Positions 54,299 to 64,000 of a stretch of 64,000 nucleotides of DNA are shown here, in pieces. The notes under the pieces are model-generated. The model was not told the DNA's origin. It made no database searches and saw only the letters and a list, made by a program, of their open reading frames with translations. The stretch is from Perkinsus olseni (Eukaryota; Perkinsozoa; Perkinsida; Perkinsidae): contig JABANP010000039.1 of assembly GCA_013115135.1 (NCBI GenBank), positions 163,589 to 227,588 on the forward strand, given 5' to 3'. Position numbers and translations under genes: made by a program. Position 1 is the first letter of the stretch. Each line of letters begins with the position of its first letter.

Positions 54299-57200
54299 CT
54301 AGTGATTGCGAATACACCGCTTTCCCAGCACCTTACATAGAAATTGGGATTTGGTGTTACGAAATCGATCGACTAGTAGACTATCAGTCTCGTGCCATAC
54401 CATACATTTCGAACATTGAATCCATGAAGTAATTGAAGGATCAGAAGCACGAGGATAGTACCTAGTCAAATTAGCATAAAGTTGGATTGGCGAAATATCC
54501 TTAGAGGCACTGTGACCTCCTACAGGCAAAATTTTGCATGTACTCGGACTGATACATTCGACGATACGAAAGGGACCAGAAAAGTCCGGACATGCTCGCT
54601 CCTTAGACGGAGTAAAAACTAGAACGAGATCGCCTTCCTTGAAGGAAGGGGTCTGGGCCGCACCATATTTTCGTTGAAGTGCTGCTTGTTGTATCTCCTT
54701 CTGCTTCTTCCAATATAGTTGGTAGTCAGAGAACTGAGTTTTAGTGATAGCAACAGACTCAGCATGTAACTTAGTTAAGAACTCCTGCTCAACGGGGTTC
54801 AATAAATGTTGTACACCAGAGACCAGATTGGATAGATCTTCTGTTGGATCAGATGGTACATCACAGGGTATTCTGCCAGCATAGGCATAAAAAAGGTATA
54901 ACGGGCATAGGCTACTCTGCGAATCATAAGGGGTACTATTCATGATAAGTTGGAAATGAGCGATACGCTCGGGCCAAGCCTCAGGCTCACTGCCAGTTAA
55001 AAAATCTGCCTGCAGAGCTTTACGTACAAACCTATGACACGCCTCGTACCAGCCAGCATAACCCCTAGCGTAGGGTGGTAATATGGCAATTTGTATTGCC
55101 TTTTTTGCACCCCACGCTTTAAGCTTCTGATATTGGCTTGTGGTTGTCCACGGAGTTTGTGTAGCTGCACCATCGAAGACTAATATTATAGGGTAACCGA
55201 TGTCGCCAAGTAAAATATCGAGATTTTTAATAATCTCGTTAACCGTATAGGAGTGCATACACCGCAACCAAGTAAACTTACTCACTGCGCAAGTCGCAGT
55301 GAGAATAGAAGTGTAGCGACGAGTCCGCGGATCTGCTGGATCAAAACCATGAGGAGACATAGCCATAACATCAACGGCTATGATTTGTGCTGGACGAAGT
55401 CCTTTTAGACGAAGACGGGACCAAAACTTTTTATGATGTCGAACAGCATGTATCCTTTGACAGGGGTCGCAAGTCTTCAGACGAGACCTTATGATAGACT
55501 TGAATCTCGAACAATAATAACGTTCTTCTAACAAAGGTATAAATTTCTCAGCACCAAGGTGTCCCATGTGGTGATGGTTCACGTCAATCACTCTATGTAT
55601 AAAATCCTTGTCCGCGTGGTCCAGAGCTATCTTAGGTTGGGATACACCATTAGCATCTACTGAGGTGATGCGATAGAGAATATCATTTTGTAAGGAATAT
55701 AGTGGGCCTTCTCTCTCTAGTAGGCTCCTCGGTAAACTACATGAAGTACTCCAGTGCCCACCTTGTTGTAACCATTGACGGATATCTTTGTACAGTGGAG
55801 ATCGTTGTTGATGTTCACGGACCTCTTCAATATCCATCATATCCATCAGTGGTACTTCAACTTCTTCAACTTCAACATCTTCATTCTCTTGTTCGGCACG
55901 GTCCTCATCGATGGCAGAGCATAACATATCGTTGCTGTGCTCGTTCTTCAAGTCAGGGCTTGGACAATGCTCGACCAGGGTAGAACCATCAAGTAATGAC
56001 CGAACAAAGGAGAGTTTGAAATGCGCAAAATTCTCAGAGGGTACAATAATTCCTCTGGAAGGCGCGTCAGCTAGATTATTGCTACTTGAAACATGTAGCA
56101 AACGGACATTCAACTTATTACAAGTATCACGGATATAAGCAACCCAACGAGCTTCTAGGCTCGAGAGCTTAACATCATTACGGTTCGATTTCACGCGATA
56201 GATAGTGATAGCACTATCGCTGAATAAAAGCCACTCACGACGAGGGATATATAATGATTTTGTAGCATCATATATTTCTCTCAAGAGCTCACATGCTCTG
56301 AAGAGACCGTATAACTCTTTTTTAGGAATAGTCCATGATAAATGAGTCGAACCGAACACACCACCCGAGCCCCTCAACGGTTGCAGGGGTTTATCATCTC
56401 GGATGCATGAACGATGAATATCATATATAGGGGAGTAAGCGACGCAAGACCACGCTACTTCGCTAGCATCGCTAAACATAAAGACATGTTCGCCACAAAG
56501 TGAGCGAGCCACTCGAGGCTTACTATCAACAATTGCTTGACACCAAAGACGAAAATTGTCAATGTGCTTAGGGTCAACTTCATCATCCCAATTAGGAGTA
56601 TCTTGATTGGCAGCTTGCATGTTGAGTCTACCTCTGATGCCGATACTTGGGAAGATGCCCATACAATCATACCACGTGGCATAAGCAGCCAGTAGTTGTC
56701 GTTTACTCAAGATTAACTGAGGATCATCATATAGGGTTTGTACATGTTGGGGAAGTTGTGCACATATATCATCAGATACCGGCGAAGAATGAGCATCTAC
56801 ATGCCAATGATAACCGAAGTGAGTAAAGTGACCGACCGAGTCAACCGAAGATACCCGTTTCTTCGGTTGAAGAGTGAAACCCTTGTTTGTCAGAGTAGTT
56901 GATACTTTTCCTTCATTTAGTCGCAGGGCATCGACAGTTCTGGCCGTGACACCTACATCGTCGACATACCATACCACTGACGAATCAGTGGGAATTTTAT
57001 TGATGATGGGTAATAGAGATTGGTGTAGACAAGATGATGAACAGCATAGCCCAAAGGGCAGAGACCTCCATCTAAAGTGGTGTCCATAAAAGTATCCACC
57101 ACAATAGGATGATACCACCGTGGATAATTTGATCGAATGGAAGGCCTTGGATAGATCCAAGGATACATATCCGGGTGATAATCGCCATATGGTTAGGTTA

Positions 57201-59467
57201 TGGTTCAGTGATAAACAATTATCCAATGACCCTACTCGTAAGAGCTTATTGAGTCGTCGCCCATCCACTGTTAATCTCGTAGCCGAGCTTATGCTTCCCG
57301 GTTTATAGACAACATGAATGGGCAAGTAGTAATTGATGTCATCTTCTTCACACAACTCAATGTGACCTTCTTCAAGTAGTGTTTGAAAAGCATTTTGTGC
57401 CGATATGTGCTCTGGTGGGGATAGGGAGCGTTCCAAGCTCCTTGCTCGCCCCAAAGCTTCGAACCAGTTCTTTTTGGGTCTACTTTCACCACACCACGGG
57501 AGATCTTGTAGCACTGGCGATGTCCTGCCAATGTTTTGTTTTGATGGTTCATCATCAATTGTTAGGGGGTCGGAGAAGATGTTGCTGTCTTGATGTTGAC
57601 TGTCATCGTCAAGTTTCTTGTCATCATCTTTTATGTCCTTCAGGACGATAGGCTCGAAGGTGACACCGCAGGATATTAACCCATCATTCATATCATCTTG
57701 CCACTCTTCTTCATTTGCAGTTTCCTCCTTGTTGGGAGCGACAACACCGTGGTCATTGTTGGCGTTCTGAACCACCACCGAATGACCACTGGTGACCTTA
57801 GGTTGATCAGTGCCCTTGCTGAAGTGGATGTGGATCCCCAGAGAGCTTAATGCCCCGGTTCCCAGGACAACTTCGTAGGCCAAAGTCGGCACCACGACGA
57901 ATGTAATACGGGCTTGTGCGCATGGTGTTTCACATAGAAGATTCACAGAACCTGCCTGTTGTAGGGAATTCCGACCATCCGCCAAGCGGACACTAGTTAG
58001 ACCATTATTGTCGTTGATAACATCGTCTTCACAATTTAGACGTTGTATAAGAGCTGAACTACACAAGTTCACATTACTGCCAGTATCCAATAGACAGCAT
58101 ATTTGACGAGTACAGCCACCAGCACTTCCGCATATGCCAACATTTGCAGTTAGGGCTTGGCTTATCGTGATTGTTGACCTCGCTGTACCCACGATGGCCA
58201 TGCATTTCTCATCATTGCGGCTTTCATCAATAGTGACAGTAGCAGTCGTTGGAGTTGGGCCTGTTGTCGCTTCGGGCTTTATGTGAGCAAAGAGGCAATT
58301 ATCCCTCGAGCACTTGCCCGTGCTCTTGAATTCATGACAGATACCTTTGGGCTTGAAGGAAGGGTTCTCAAAGTTAGGTGGTCCAGTAGAAGTCGTGCCC
58401 TGTTGTTGAGTAGGAAGTCGCTCCGATGTTCTTTTAGGGTGAGCAAAGGTACAGTTCGCTCCCTTCGTACAACGCCCACGTATGTAGAATTTGCATACCG
58501 GTCTTGATGATGATCTTTCGGACGATTTAGGTGCTTCAGAGGCTCCTTTACTACCCTTCGCTTGGAGTAGATCTTGTTGTTCATCCTCATCATAGAATTT
58601 TGCGATCTCAATGGTTTCTTCCAATGAGACGACCTTAGGACCAATATGTTGTCGGAGTGCTTGTTTGATAGGTTTATGCAGACCACGGATTAACCTTCCA
58701 CGGACTTCCATATTGCTTATTTGTTGCCCAGATATAGCCCTTAAAGATGCCACTTCTTGCTCCAACCGAGAGACGTACGTGGTTACATTCTCACCACGTT
58801 GTTGATCAAGTTGTTTAGATTCCCACCGAAACCAACGTGCTTGTTGTTGCCATTCAGAGCAGAAACGCTGGTCCAGGTTAACGAAGATATCATCAATAGT
58901 AAGTACTCCTTGTAGTGCCCATGCTCGGATTTCATCTTGGAGCTTGTTTGAAACACATCTCATCAAGTAATGGACTCCCGTCGGACCTTGCATACCATAT
59001 AATTTAGCTTGAGCTCGGACTTGCTCTTTAAAATACTCGTAGGAGACAGCTTTCTGGTCATTGGGATCCCAGGGGCCGATTACTGGGAGATCAAAGACGT
59101 CGAACACAGCCTTCACGGATACCCCAGCAGGCCTTTCTTGCTTCGTGTGACTGCTTTCAGTCTGCGCACGAGCTCTATTAAGTTCAGACCTCACAGCCGC
59201 CAATTCCCTCAGCACATCTTGAAGATATGTTTGGGAAGAGGTCGTATCCCCTTGCAACCCTGTTTGGGGGGGTTGGTTCTCTTGGTCCGATATGTGGGAG
59301 ATAGGAGTTACATAGGCATCATTCTGCTGTCGAAGCAACCGTTCAGGATCTTCTAGTGGTTGAACTGGACGTAGGCCAGCAAGCCTTGCACTCACTCTAG
59401 GGGAGGTTTGAGTACCGATCCCGGTAGAATGTAACTGGTCCCCGGGTGTTTGGTCCTCACTGCTCAT
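54299..59467 (-). CDS. Gag-Pol polyprotein of the compact element
   Basis: One frame from ATG 59465-59467 to TAG 54299-54301. The N-terminal 100 residues are Gln/Thr/Pro-rich with a short coiled coil. A gag-like helical region is followed by two CCCH zinc fingers, CKFYIRGRCTKGANCTFAH (near residue 325) and CHEFKSTGKCSRDNCLFAH (near 375). The protease has CCLLDTGSNVNLC (near 460). RT has SLDLSKAFHSIKL and YVDD (56957-56968). RNase H has FMFSDASEVAW. Integrase has an HHCC finger (VNHHHMGHLG ... CDPC) and D-D-E in AVDVMA, VFDGA and WYEACHR. Near the C-terminus is a DLVLVFTPS...FSGPFRIVE module typical of integrase tails. No frameshift separates gag and pol, so the ratio of products must be set some other way. 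The next in-frame Met is about residue 160. Confidence 0.93.
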   Translation of the reverse strand: MSSEDQTPGDQLHSTGIGTQTSPRVSARLAGLRPVQPLEDPERLLRQQNDAYVTPISHISDQENQPPQTGLQGDTTSSQTYLQDVLRELAAVRSELNRARAQTESSHTKQERPAGVSVKAVFDVFDLPVIGPWDPNDQKAVSYEYFKEQVRAQAKLYGMQGPTGVHYLMRCVSNKLQDEIRAWALQGVLTIDDIFVNLDQRFCSEWQQQARWFRWESKQLDQQRGENVTTYVSRLEQEVASLRAISGQQISNMEVRGRLIRGLHKPIKQALRQHIGPKVVSLEETIEIAKFYDEDEQQDLLQAKGSKGASEAPKSSERSSSRPVCKFYIRGRCTKGANCTFAHPKRTSERLPTQQQGTTSTGPPNFENPSFKPKGICHEFKSTGKCSRDNCLFAHIKPEATTGPTPTTATVTIDESRNDEKCMAIVGTARSTITISQALTANVGICGSAGGCTRQICCLLDTGSNVNLCSSALIQRLNCEDDVINDNNGLTSVRLADGRNSLQQAGSVNLLCETPCAQARITFVVVPTLAYEVVLGTGALSSLGIHIHFSKGTDQPKVTSGHSVVVQNANNDHGVVAPNKEETANEEEWQDDMNDGLISCGVTFEPIVLKDIKDDDKKLDDDSQHQDSNIFSDPLTIDDEPSKQNIGRTSPVLQDLPWCGESRPKKNWFEALGRARSLERSLSPPEHISAQNAFQTLLEEGHIELCEEDDINYYLPIHVVYKPGSISSATRLTVDGRRLNKLLRVGSLDNCLSLNHNLTIWRLSPGYVSLDLSKAFHSIKLSTVVSSYCGGYFYGHHFRWRSLPFGLCCSSSCLHQSLLPIINKIPTDSSVVWYVDDVGVTARTVDALRLNEGKVSTTLTNKGFTLQPKKRVSSVDSVGHFTHFGYHWHVDAHSSPVSDDICAQLPQHVQTLYDDPQLILSKRQLLAAYATWYDCMGIFPSIGIRGRLNMQAANQDTPNWDDEVDPKHIDNFRLWCQAIVDSKPRVARSLCGEHVFMFSDASEVAWSCVAYSPIYDIHRSCIRDDKPLQPLRGSGGVFGSTHLSWTIPKKELYGLFRACELLREIYDATKSLYIPRREWLLFSDSAITIYRVKSNRNDVKLSSLEARWVAYIRDTCNKLNVRLLHVSSSNNLADAPSRGIIVPSENFAHFKLSFVRSLLDGSTLVEHCPSPDLKNEHSNDMLCSAIDEDRAEQENEDVEVEEVEVPLMDMMDIEEVREHQQRSPLYKDIRQWLQQGGHWSTSCSLPRSLLEREGPLYSLQNDILYRITSVDANGVSQPKIALDHADKDFIHRVIDVNHHHMGHLGAEKFIPLLEERYYCSRFKSIIRSRLKTCDPCQRIHAVRHHKKFWSRLRLKGLRPAQIIAVDVMAMSPHGFDPADPRTRRYTSILTATCAVSKFTWLRCMHSYTVNEIIKNLDILLGDIGYPIILVFDGAATQTPWTTTSQYQKLKAWGAKKAIQIAILPPYARGYAGWYEACHRFVRKALQADFLTGSEPEAWPERIAHFQLIMNSTPYDSQSSLCPLYLFYAYAGRIPCDVPSDPTEDLSNLVSGVQHLLNPVEQEFLTKLHAESVAITKTQFSDYQLYWKKQKEIQQAALQRKYGAAQTPSFKEGDLVLVFTPSKERACPDFSGPFRIVECISPSTCKILPVGGHSASKDISPIQLYANLTRYYPRASDPSITSWIQCSKCMVWHETDSLLVDRFRNTKSQFLCKVLGKRCIRNH

Positions 59468-59593
59468 ACACAATAGGTTGGTTGGTGGGAAATCTTGTCT
59501 ATAACGAATACTTCGGTACTGATATCTGCGTCACACGGCGACGCGTGCTATCAAGGACGACAAGATAGCAAGTTATACTTCACTTCAGTGACA
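59430..59593 (-). repeat. 5' LTR of the compact element, includes the gag-pol start codon
   Basis: 164 bases, identical to 54125-54288, followed by AGCC. The ATG of gag-pol (59465-59467) and its first 12 codons lie inside this LTR. No initiator-tRNA-type primer site follows it on the minus strand; the sequence there is TTCTACCGGGATCGGTACTC. Confidence 0.93.
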
Positions 59594-59597
59594 AGCC

Positions 59598-60545
59598 CAC
59601 CCTCGATCGCCTAGTGTGTAGTACTGTGTACGACTCTCTGGCTTAGTGTATGGACCGCCGGATGTACTATCATAGCACACGGCGGTCAATCACGCCCATT
59701 TAGTCCACCAACGCCCTTGAATCGCTGCTGACATCATCTATAACAGTACTGTTGATACATTGAGAGTCAAAGCTCGAAAAGTGCCTCAAGAACGTCGCAT
59801 CATTGAGAAGCCCTACAATAGGCTCTCAGCAGAAGGAAACGCTCTGAGAGACAGGAACTTCCCGTCAGGAAGCTCGACATGCTCATAGAGGGACTCTATT
59901 TACACCGCCTCTCACGGTGAGAACCCCTCCAGTCATGACGAAAACCTAGCAGGCATTGACCGAGAAGCTAGTCGTTTCTTGCTACGAAGAAGATTAACCG
60001 ACTGATCGGTAACAATAACGTTGCGTTCAGGAAGCACGTTTCAGTTAAACGAAACACGAAGCAGATTCCAAAAACACAGGACCACAGCACAACGCAACAA
60101 ATTAGACAAAAGAAGCGCTCATGACGGTAAAAATACAACCAGAGTGAACAACAAGGACAGCAACCTACGGTGGTCTACTTTTGCAACTATTCTGCGGGAT
60201 AATATTGTCCGAAAACGAAACTTTCCCAACCCAGTTAAGAAAGACTAGCAGAAATCACAACAGAGTTCAACACACGTTGACAGAGTACATTCACCCAACC
60301 AACCATCACGTTCACGCCGAAATTCGTCAGCAACTGCTTCGTCGATTTTAACCATTACTTATCAAAGTAACATGTCGCAAACTAGCGAAAATTAGACGTC
60401 CCGTTAATCACGGTAACTGAATCACCCCTGGCAAGCGCAACACTAGGTCGGGTAGAAAGCACCCTTGGCGAGCGAACTGCGACCACGCCGAACCAACTTA
60501 GGACAGGGCAAGCACAAGTTGCTGCAAGACACTGTGCGCATCCAC
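59598..60545. other. intergenic, no gene seen
   Basis: About 0.95 kb between the compact retrotransposon and the RNase H fragment. Possibly degenerate sequence of the same older element as the fragment. Nothing nameable. Confidence 0.4.
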
Positions 60546-60875
60546 CTAGCGCCCAAACTTTCGGAGGAAATTGCCCCTCTCGTCGGACAACGATCGTGAC
60601 AGGAAATCCGCGAGGTGTTTCAACTCGCCTTGAATATGCTCCGAAGCAACGCTGTAACCGAGGCTTGGCCACGTCAACCGTAACCTTTTCATAGTGTCAT
60701 TCATACGAGCCGATTTAGCACGGCGGAGATTGATACAAGCAACAGTAGCAACATTGTCGGACAAAACCGTTACCGTGGCAAAACCACGGTTCAACGCCCG
60801 AACCACACCGAACACAGAAACAAGGAGCCCAAGAGGACCAATATCAGAACTTGTAAGAAGATCACTCGGTACCAA
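60546..60875 (-). pseudogene. retroelement RNase H fragment
   Basis: A minus-strand frame of 109 codons contains FATVTVLSDNVATVACINLR, a long helix (ARMNDTMKRLRLTW) and a segment ending HIQGELKHLADFLSRS. This is the layout of an RNase H domain (LSDN...N, then ADFLSR) as found in DIRS-like and related retroelements. There is no reverse transcriptase next to it, so it is a truncated remnant. It differs from the RNase H of both full elements in the window. Confidence 0.65.
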
Positions 60876-63159
60876 TGCCTTGAAGACTTCAAGTTGAAGT
60901 GGGGTTCATCTGCGTTTGGTCTTGAGGCCACCAGTCCATCAGTCCCAACTATCCCAGTTACTGCCGTGCCAAGAGTTATTGTGATCCTTCTTGTAGCTGT
61001 TCCAGTGCTTGTTGTTGTGATGTCGCCTGTTGCTGTTCTTCGGATACCAGTAGTACGCCATAACGAGACGATACGATGAATGGAGAGGACAATAGAATGA
61101 GATCAAAAACTGCAACAGGGGACATTAGTGCGACAGGGACAAGCAAGTACAATGAATGCAGTATAAGAATGCTTTAATAGAAGAATGCAGAATAGGATAA
61201 ACTATAGCGCCCTCACAATGGGTTCCCAAAGTGGAGCGGCGCAAGTGCTCCATGGCACAACCATGAGAAGGGGGGAGGGGTTCCCGACTATCTCAACGAC
61301 AGAGGCTGCCTCGCAGCTCAACGTGTACCCTAGTGGTAGGGTTAATTGGCGGCTGCATGACACCGCAAGGCGTAGTTACCGCACACAAGGTGTGGCGTGC
61401 GTGCTCGTGGGCTACCCATTACGAAACCGAAGGTCTCTACAGGTGCCGCACGTTCAATCACATCGTGAGCTCGACGACTTTGGCCCAAAGTCTTTGGGAC
61501 CCCTCAAGCAGGGGGGGGAGGGGGGCACAACCGTGGTGCTGTATTACGTGAGGCAGCTCAGCAGAGGTTGGGGTACCGTCCACTTGAAACCGGCTCTGTT
61601 GATTCAGTAACCTCATACGCACTGCGTACACTCTTGTCGCCTACAGCCGAAACTGGGTTACTAGGCGTACAGCCTCTACACTTTCGAGCTCACATCCGCC
61701 GTTATCACAGCCACTACAACTTACGGCTGGATCTGTTGCTAGCACTCGTCGCTAGCTCTAGCATTGAATCAGTTGAAGTACCGCATTCCTCTTCGGCGAG
61801 GAGTCTTCGCGCAACCTACTCCCGCGCACAACTCTTGCGCGCGCATAATCTCTGCTCGGTAATTTCGCTCACGCCGATCCTCCTGCGTAGGATTGCTACC
61901 AAGATCAGTGGGATAGTCCGATCATCAGACCTTTTCCTAGTTCCGACTTCCACTTACTCAGCCCTTTTCTCAAGACGTCAAGGGCAATGAGTCCAGCCCA
62001 AGGCGGCATACCGCCAACACGAGGCAACCTAGCAGTGGAAGCGTGTTCGGAGAGATAGAGCAAATGGTAGCCCACTCAGCTAGTAGCTGATAGCTACAAG
62101 CTTACCGATTGGCTGTGAAGGTTAATAGAATAGCAAGGCGCAGCAGCAATGCCTAATGCATGCATAGTATAACGGGATTAAACCCACGGCCATTTCGATG
62201 CGACCGCATACACCTGCGTCAAACATCCGTTAGGATCTTCAAGGATCCATAACACCAGACTGGTGTCACCAGTATAGGCTGCATTGAGCAGTAGTAAGAA
62301 CTCTGAGCCCAACAGCTGGTGACAAAATCTTGCCAGGAAGTCCGTCCTATTCTGGTGCAAAAGTCTTCCTGGTGTCGCAGGGAAGGAGTATTGAGTACTC
62401 AGTACTCGAAAGGACAGCGATAAAGAGGACAGCTTTCGATCCCAGTGAGTTAACGATTTCGACCCAGGACACGGCTGTGGTGTAGAGGACCTCTGCCAGA
62501 GGTTTAATGAGGTTTAGGAGGGTCCAAATGTGTAGTACACATTGTGTCCGGAATGCCCTCAAAAGTCGCAGTGGTAGGGCGAGAAAGACTGGTACATATC
62601 ATCGTCTCTGTTATGATGATCACCAAAAGGCCAGATCCTCTTACTCATAAATTTCGGTTCAACCGAGAATCTCAGTTCTACCGTGCCCCTTAGTCCCTTC
62701 AAAGTCGGACCGCTGTTGAGGCCTCCCGAGCGACCGTCACGGTCGGACCGTGCGCCACCCTCGAGGATATCCCTTGTCTGGTATGAAGGAATGAAGCCGA
62801 AAGTGTACCAGAGAGCACTCTAGCCCCAGGGGCGGTGTATGTCGGTCAGGAGATAGTTACCAGGGAGAGAGAGAAATCGAGCGGCGCTTGAAAGTGGGAG
62901 GAACTGGTCGCTTTTGGCCGCCAAAATTTGGCGGGTGGTATAAGTCGGATCACTCGGCCACCAACTTGACTCATTCACAAAAGCACAACATCCGAATCGG
63001 ATACGCTATAAAGGGAGTTGAAAAATAACGGCGATAGTTTCGAAGAAGTTGAAAAGGGATTCGTGGTCAATCGGATTGACTCAATCCGAGTGACAGTCAC
63101 TAATGAGAGCGAATGGTACTACTGTTGTACCGGAAGAATGACCACGCTAGGCAATACCT
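60876..63159. other. mostly noncoding, no supported gene
   Basis: A plus-strand frame of 141 codons at 61185-61610 and a 140-codon frame at 61568-61990 are open but have no recognisable motif, signal or family, so I do not call them. The region contains a G-rich run near 61510-61527. The portion 62900-63060 is a candidate for the 3' flank of copy 5. Confidence 0.4.
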
Positions 63160-63597
63160 CTAGCCTGGGCACGCACCGGGCGTAAACAGCCTTTGAATTC
63201 CGCCGACCGAGAGCTGGAGCGTCTCCCAGGCCGAGCGAGAGCTATAAACTATCTTTTCCATATCGCCGTTACCGAACTTCACGACGCCTTCGCAGTACGT
63301 GTTGGACTTGGCTACGTATTCTTGGTACAAGCTCATGGTGCCATTGTCCTTGGTGTCGATAGTGAACGTGTTCTCGGGATTCTCTACGAGCTTCAGACCT
63401 GCGGCGATCGCGTCTCCATAGCGGCATTCCGAATTGTAGGTCACCGTAGCTTCGGCCCCCTGGAGCCAAGTCACTTGAAAGCATGTCTTCTTAACGAATG
63501 TCGTACTGAAGACCCTAGTCTTTGGGGTGGCTGCGTCGAGAGTATCCAACATCGTCGTCGAAGTGAAAAGCGTGATCGCGGTGGCCGCAAACTTCAT
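63160..63597 (-). CDS. four-cysteine secreted protein family, copy 5 (dispersed)
   Basis: 145 residues, ATG at 63595-63597. Signal peptide (FAATAITLFTSTTMLDTLDA). C1 in KTCFQVTW, C2 in YNSECRYGD, ENTFTIDTKD, C3 in TYCEGVVKFGNGDMEKIVY, the ETLQLSVGGIQRLFTPG segment, and C4 in GACPG. It lies 16 kb away from the main array, beyond the second LTR retrotransposon, and is as well preserved as the array copies. Function unknown. Confidence 0.82.
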   Translation of the reverse strand: MKFAATAITLFTSTTMLDTLDAATPKTRVFSTTFVKKTCFQVTWLQGAEATVTYNSECRYGDAIAAGLKLVENPENTFTIDTKDNGTMSLYQEYVAKSNTYCEGVVKFGNGDMEKIVYSSRSAWETLQLSVGGIQRLFTPGACPG

Positions 63598-64000
63598 GTG
63601 GAGGGAACGGAGGGATCGAAGTAGTCCTGCGGAACTGGTTGACTGCTGAACTTTTCCTAAGCCTTTCCCTGGAAGTCAGAAGTCTCCCTTCTCCACTTCA
63701 GCACCGATAATCTCCACCGGAGCTAATCCCAACGCAGGTTCCTCAAGGGAATCACGCTAGACTAGCGTCGCTAGTTCAAGCCCGGAGAGAACTGCATTGT
63801 AAAAAGTACACTTCGCGTTGCAACCCGTGAGAGATACGCTGTGTTGCGTTGCGGATCTGTTGGGGAATGGACCGCCCTCAAAAGTTGGTCTGCTGGCAGC
63901 GGCAACACAGTTTTTATTCGATTGGGGGGAAGACTTGCCGCCCTCCTGGATGTGGCATAGTATCGTAAGGCGTTCGGATTAAGGCCACCGTCCTACAAAT
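63598..64000. other. upstream region of copy 5, no gene seen
   Basis: About 0.4 kb to the window edge. It does not show the repeat modules found upstream of the array copies, so copy 5 did not arrive with the same flank, or its flank has since diverged. Confidence 0.45.

Larger units (their letters stand above)
54125..59593 (-). mobile_element. complete compact LTR retrotransposon
   Basis: Full-length element of 5,469 bp, minus strand, with identical 164-bp LTRs (TGTAAC...GTGACA on the plus strand) and a 4-bp target duplication, AGCC (54121-54124 and 59594-59597). One uninterrupted ORF of about 1,720 codons fills the interior. Domain order is CCCH-type gag, protease, RT, RNase H, integrase. 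Its RT (YVDD, SLDLSKAFHSIKL) is far from the element at 1-9 kb. I leave the superfamily open between Ty3/gypsy and BEL/Pao. Identical LTRs and the intact ORF suggest it is young and possibly active. Confidence 0.95.

Noticed and set aside
61185..61990. Two overlapping 140-codon plus-strand frames
   Set aside because: No motif, signal peptide, splice support or similarity among copies; composition looks random.
63193..63624. 143-codon plus-strand frame opposite secreted-family copy 5
   Set aside because: Antisense shadow of the minus-strand gene with its conserved motifs.

Overview
This 64-kb window is nuclear DNA of a eukaryotic protist. Host genes are densely packed on both strands. They carry GT-AG introns mostly 31-66 nt long, with a few of 150-350 nt, and they include conserved eukaryotic proteins: TRAPPC5, Mago nashi, a longin R-SNARE, a CAMK-type kinase and a CEP70-like protein. 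Together with expanded lineage-specific secreted proteins and LTR retroelements, this points to an alveolate, most probably a Perkinsus-like species. The taxon is my inference and is not proven by the sequence.

Layout. 1-9 kb: a complete Ty3/gypsy-type LTR retrotransposon on the minus strand (1099-8816) with two identical 258-bp LTRs, a 4-bp target duplication, gag, a textbook -1 frameshift signal and pol. 9-13.3 kb, plus strand: an MFSD1-like transporter, TRAPPC5 and a membrane-anchored thioredoxin. 13.6-18.65 kb: a secreted cysteine-rich protein gene present twice as a near-identical inverted duplication around a 2.3-kb centre that holds a membrane-protein gene. 19.4-23.8 kb, minus strand: a protein kinase and less certain Cys-rich and unknown genes. 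24.4-30.3 kb, plus strand: MAGOH, an amino-acid transporter, a RING-finger protein and a VAMP7-like R-SNARE.

30.8-46.8 kb is a minus-strand array of a small secreted protein family: four intact genes and at least five decayed or truncated copies. Flanking DNA is duplicated with the genes, and the array also holds a 650-bp MITE, a SINE-like repeat and a captured 3' end of the R-SNARE gene. A fifth intact member lies at 63.2-63.6 kb. The family has a signal peptide, about 145 residues and four position-conserved cysteines. I recognise no known family and consider it the best candidate for an undescribed system here.

48.5-52.7 kb, plus strand: a multi-exon coiled-coil gene resembling CEP70, then a small probable secreted-family ORF. 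54.1-59.6 kb: a second complete LTR retrotransposon (minus strand, identical 164-bp LTRs, 4-bp target duplication). Its single gag-pol ORF begins inside the 5' LTR and uses CCCH zinc fingers in gag. 60.5-60.9 kb: an RNase H-like fragment of another retroelement.

Several otherwise intact genes show one-base reading-frame breaks, some in G runs. Assembly indels are the simplest explanation. Exon boundaries given here were inferred by eye from frame and splice motifs.
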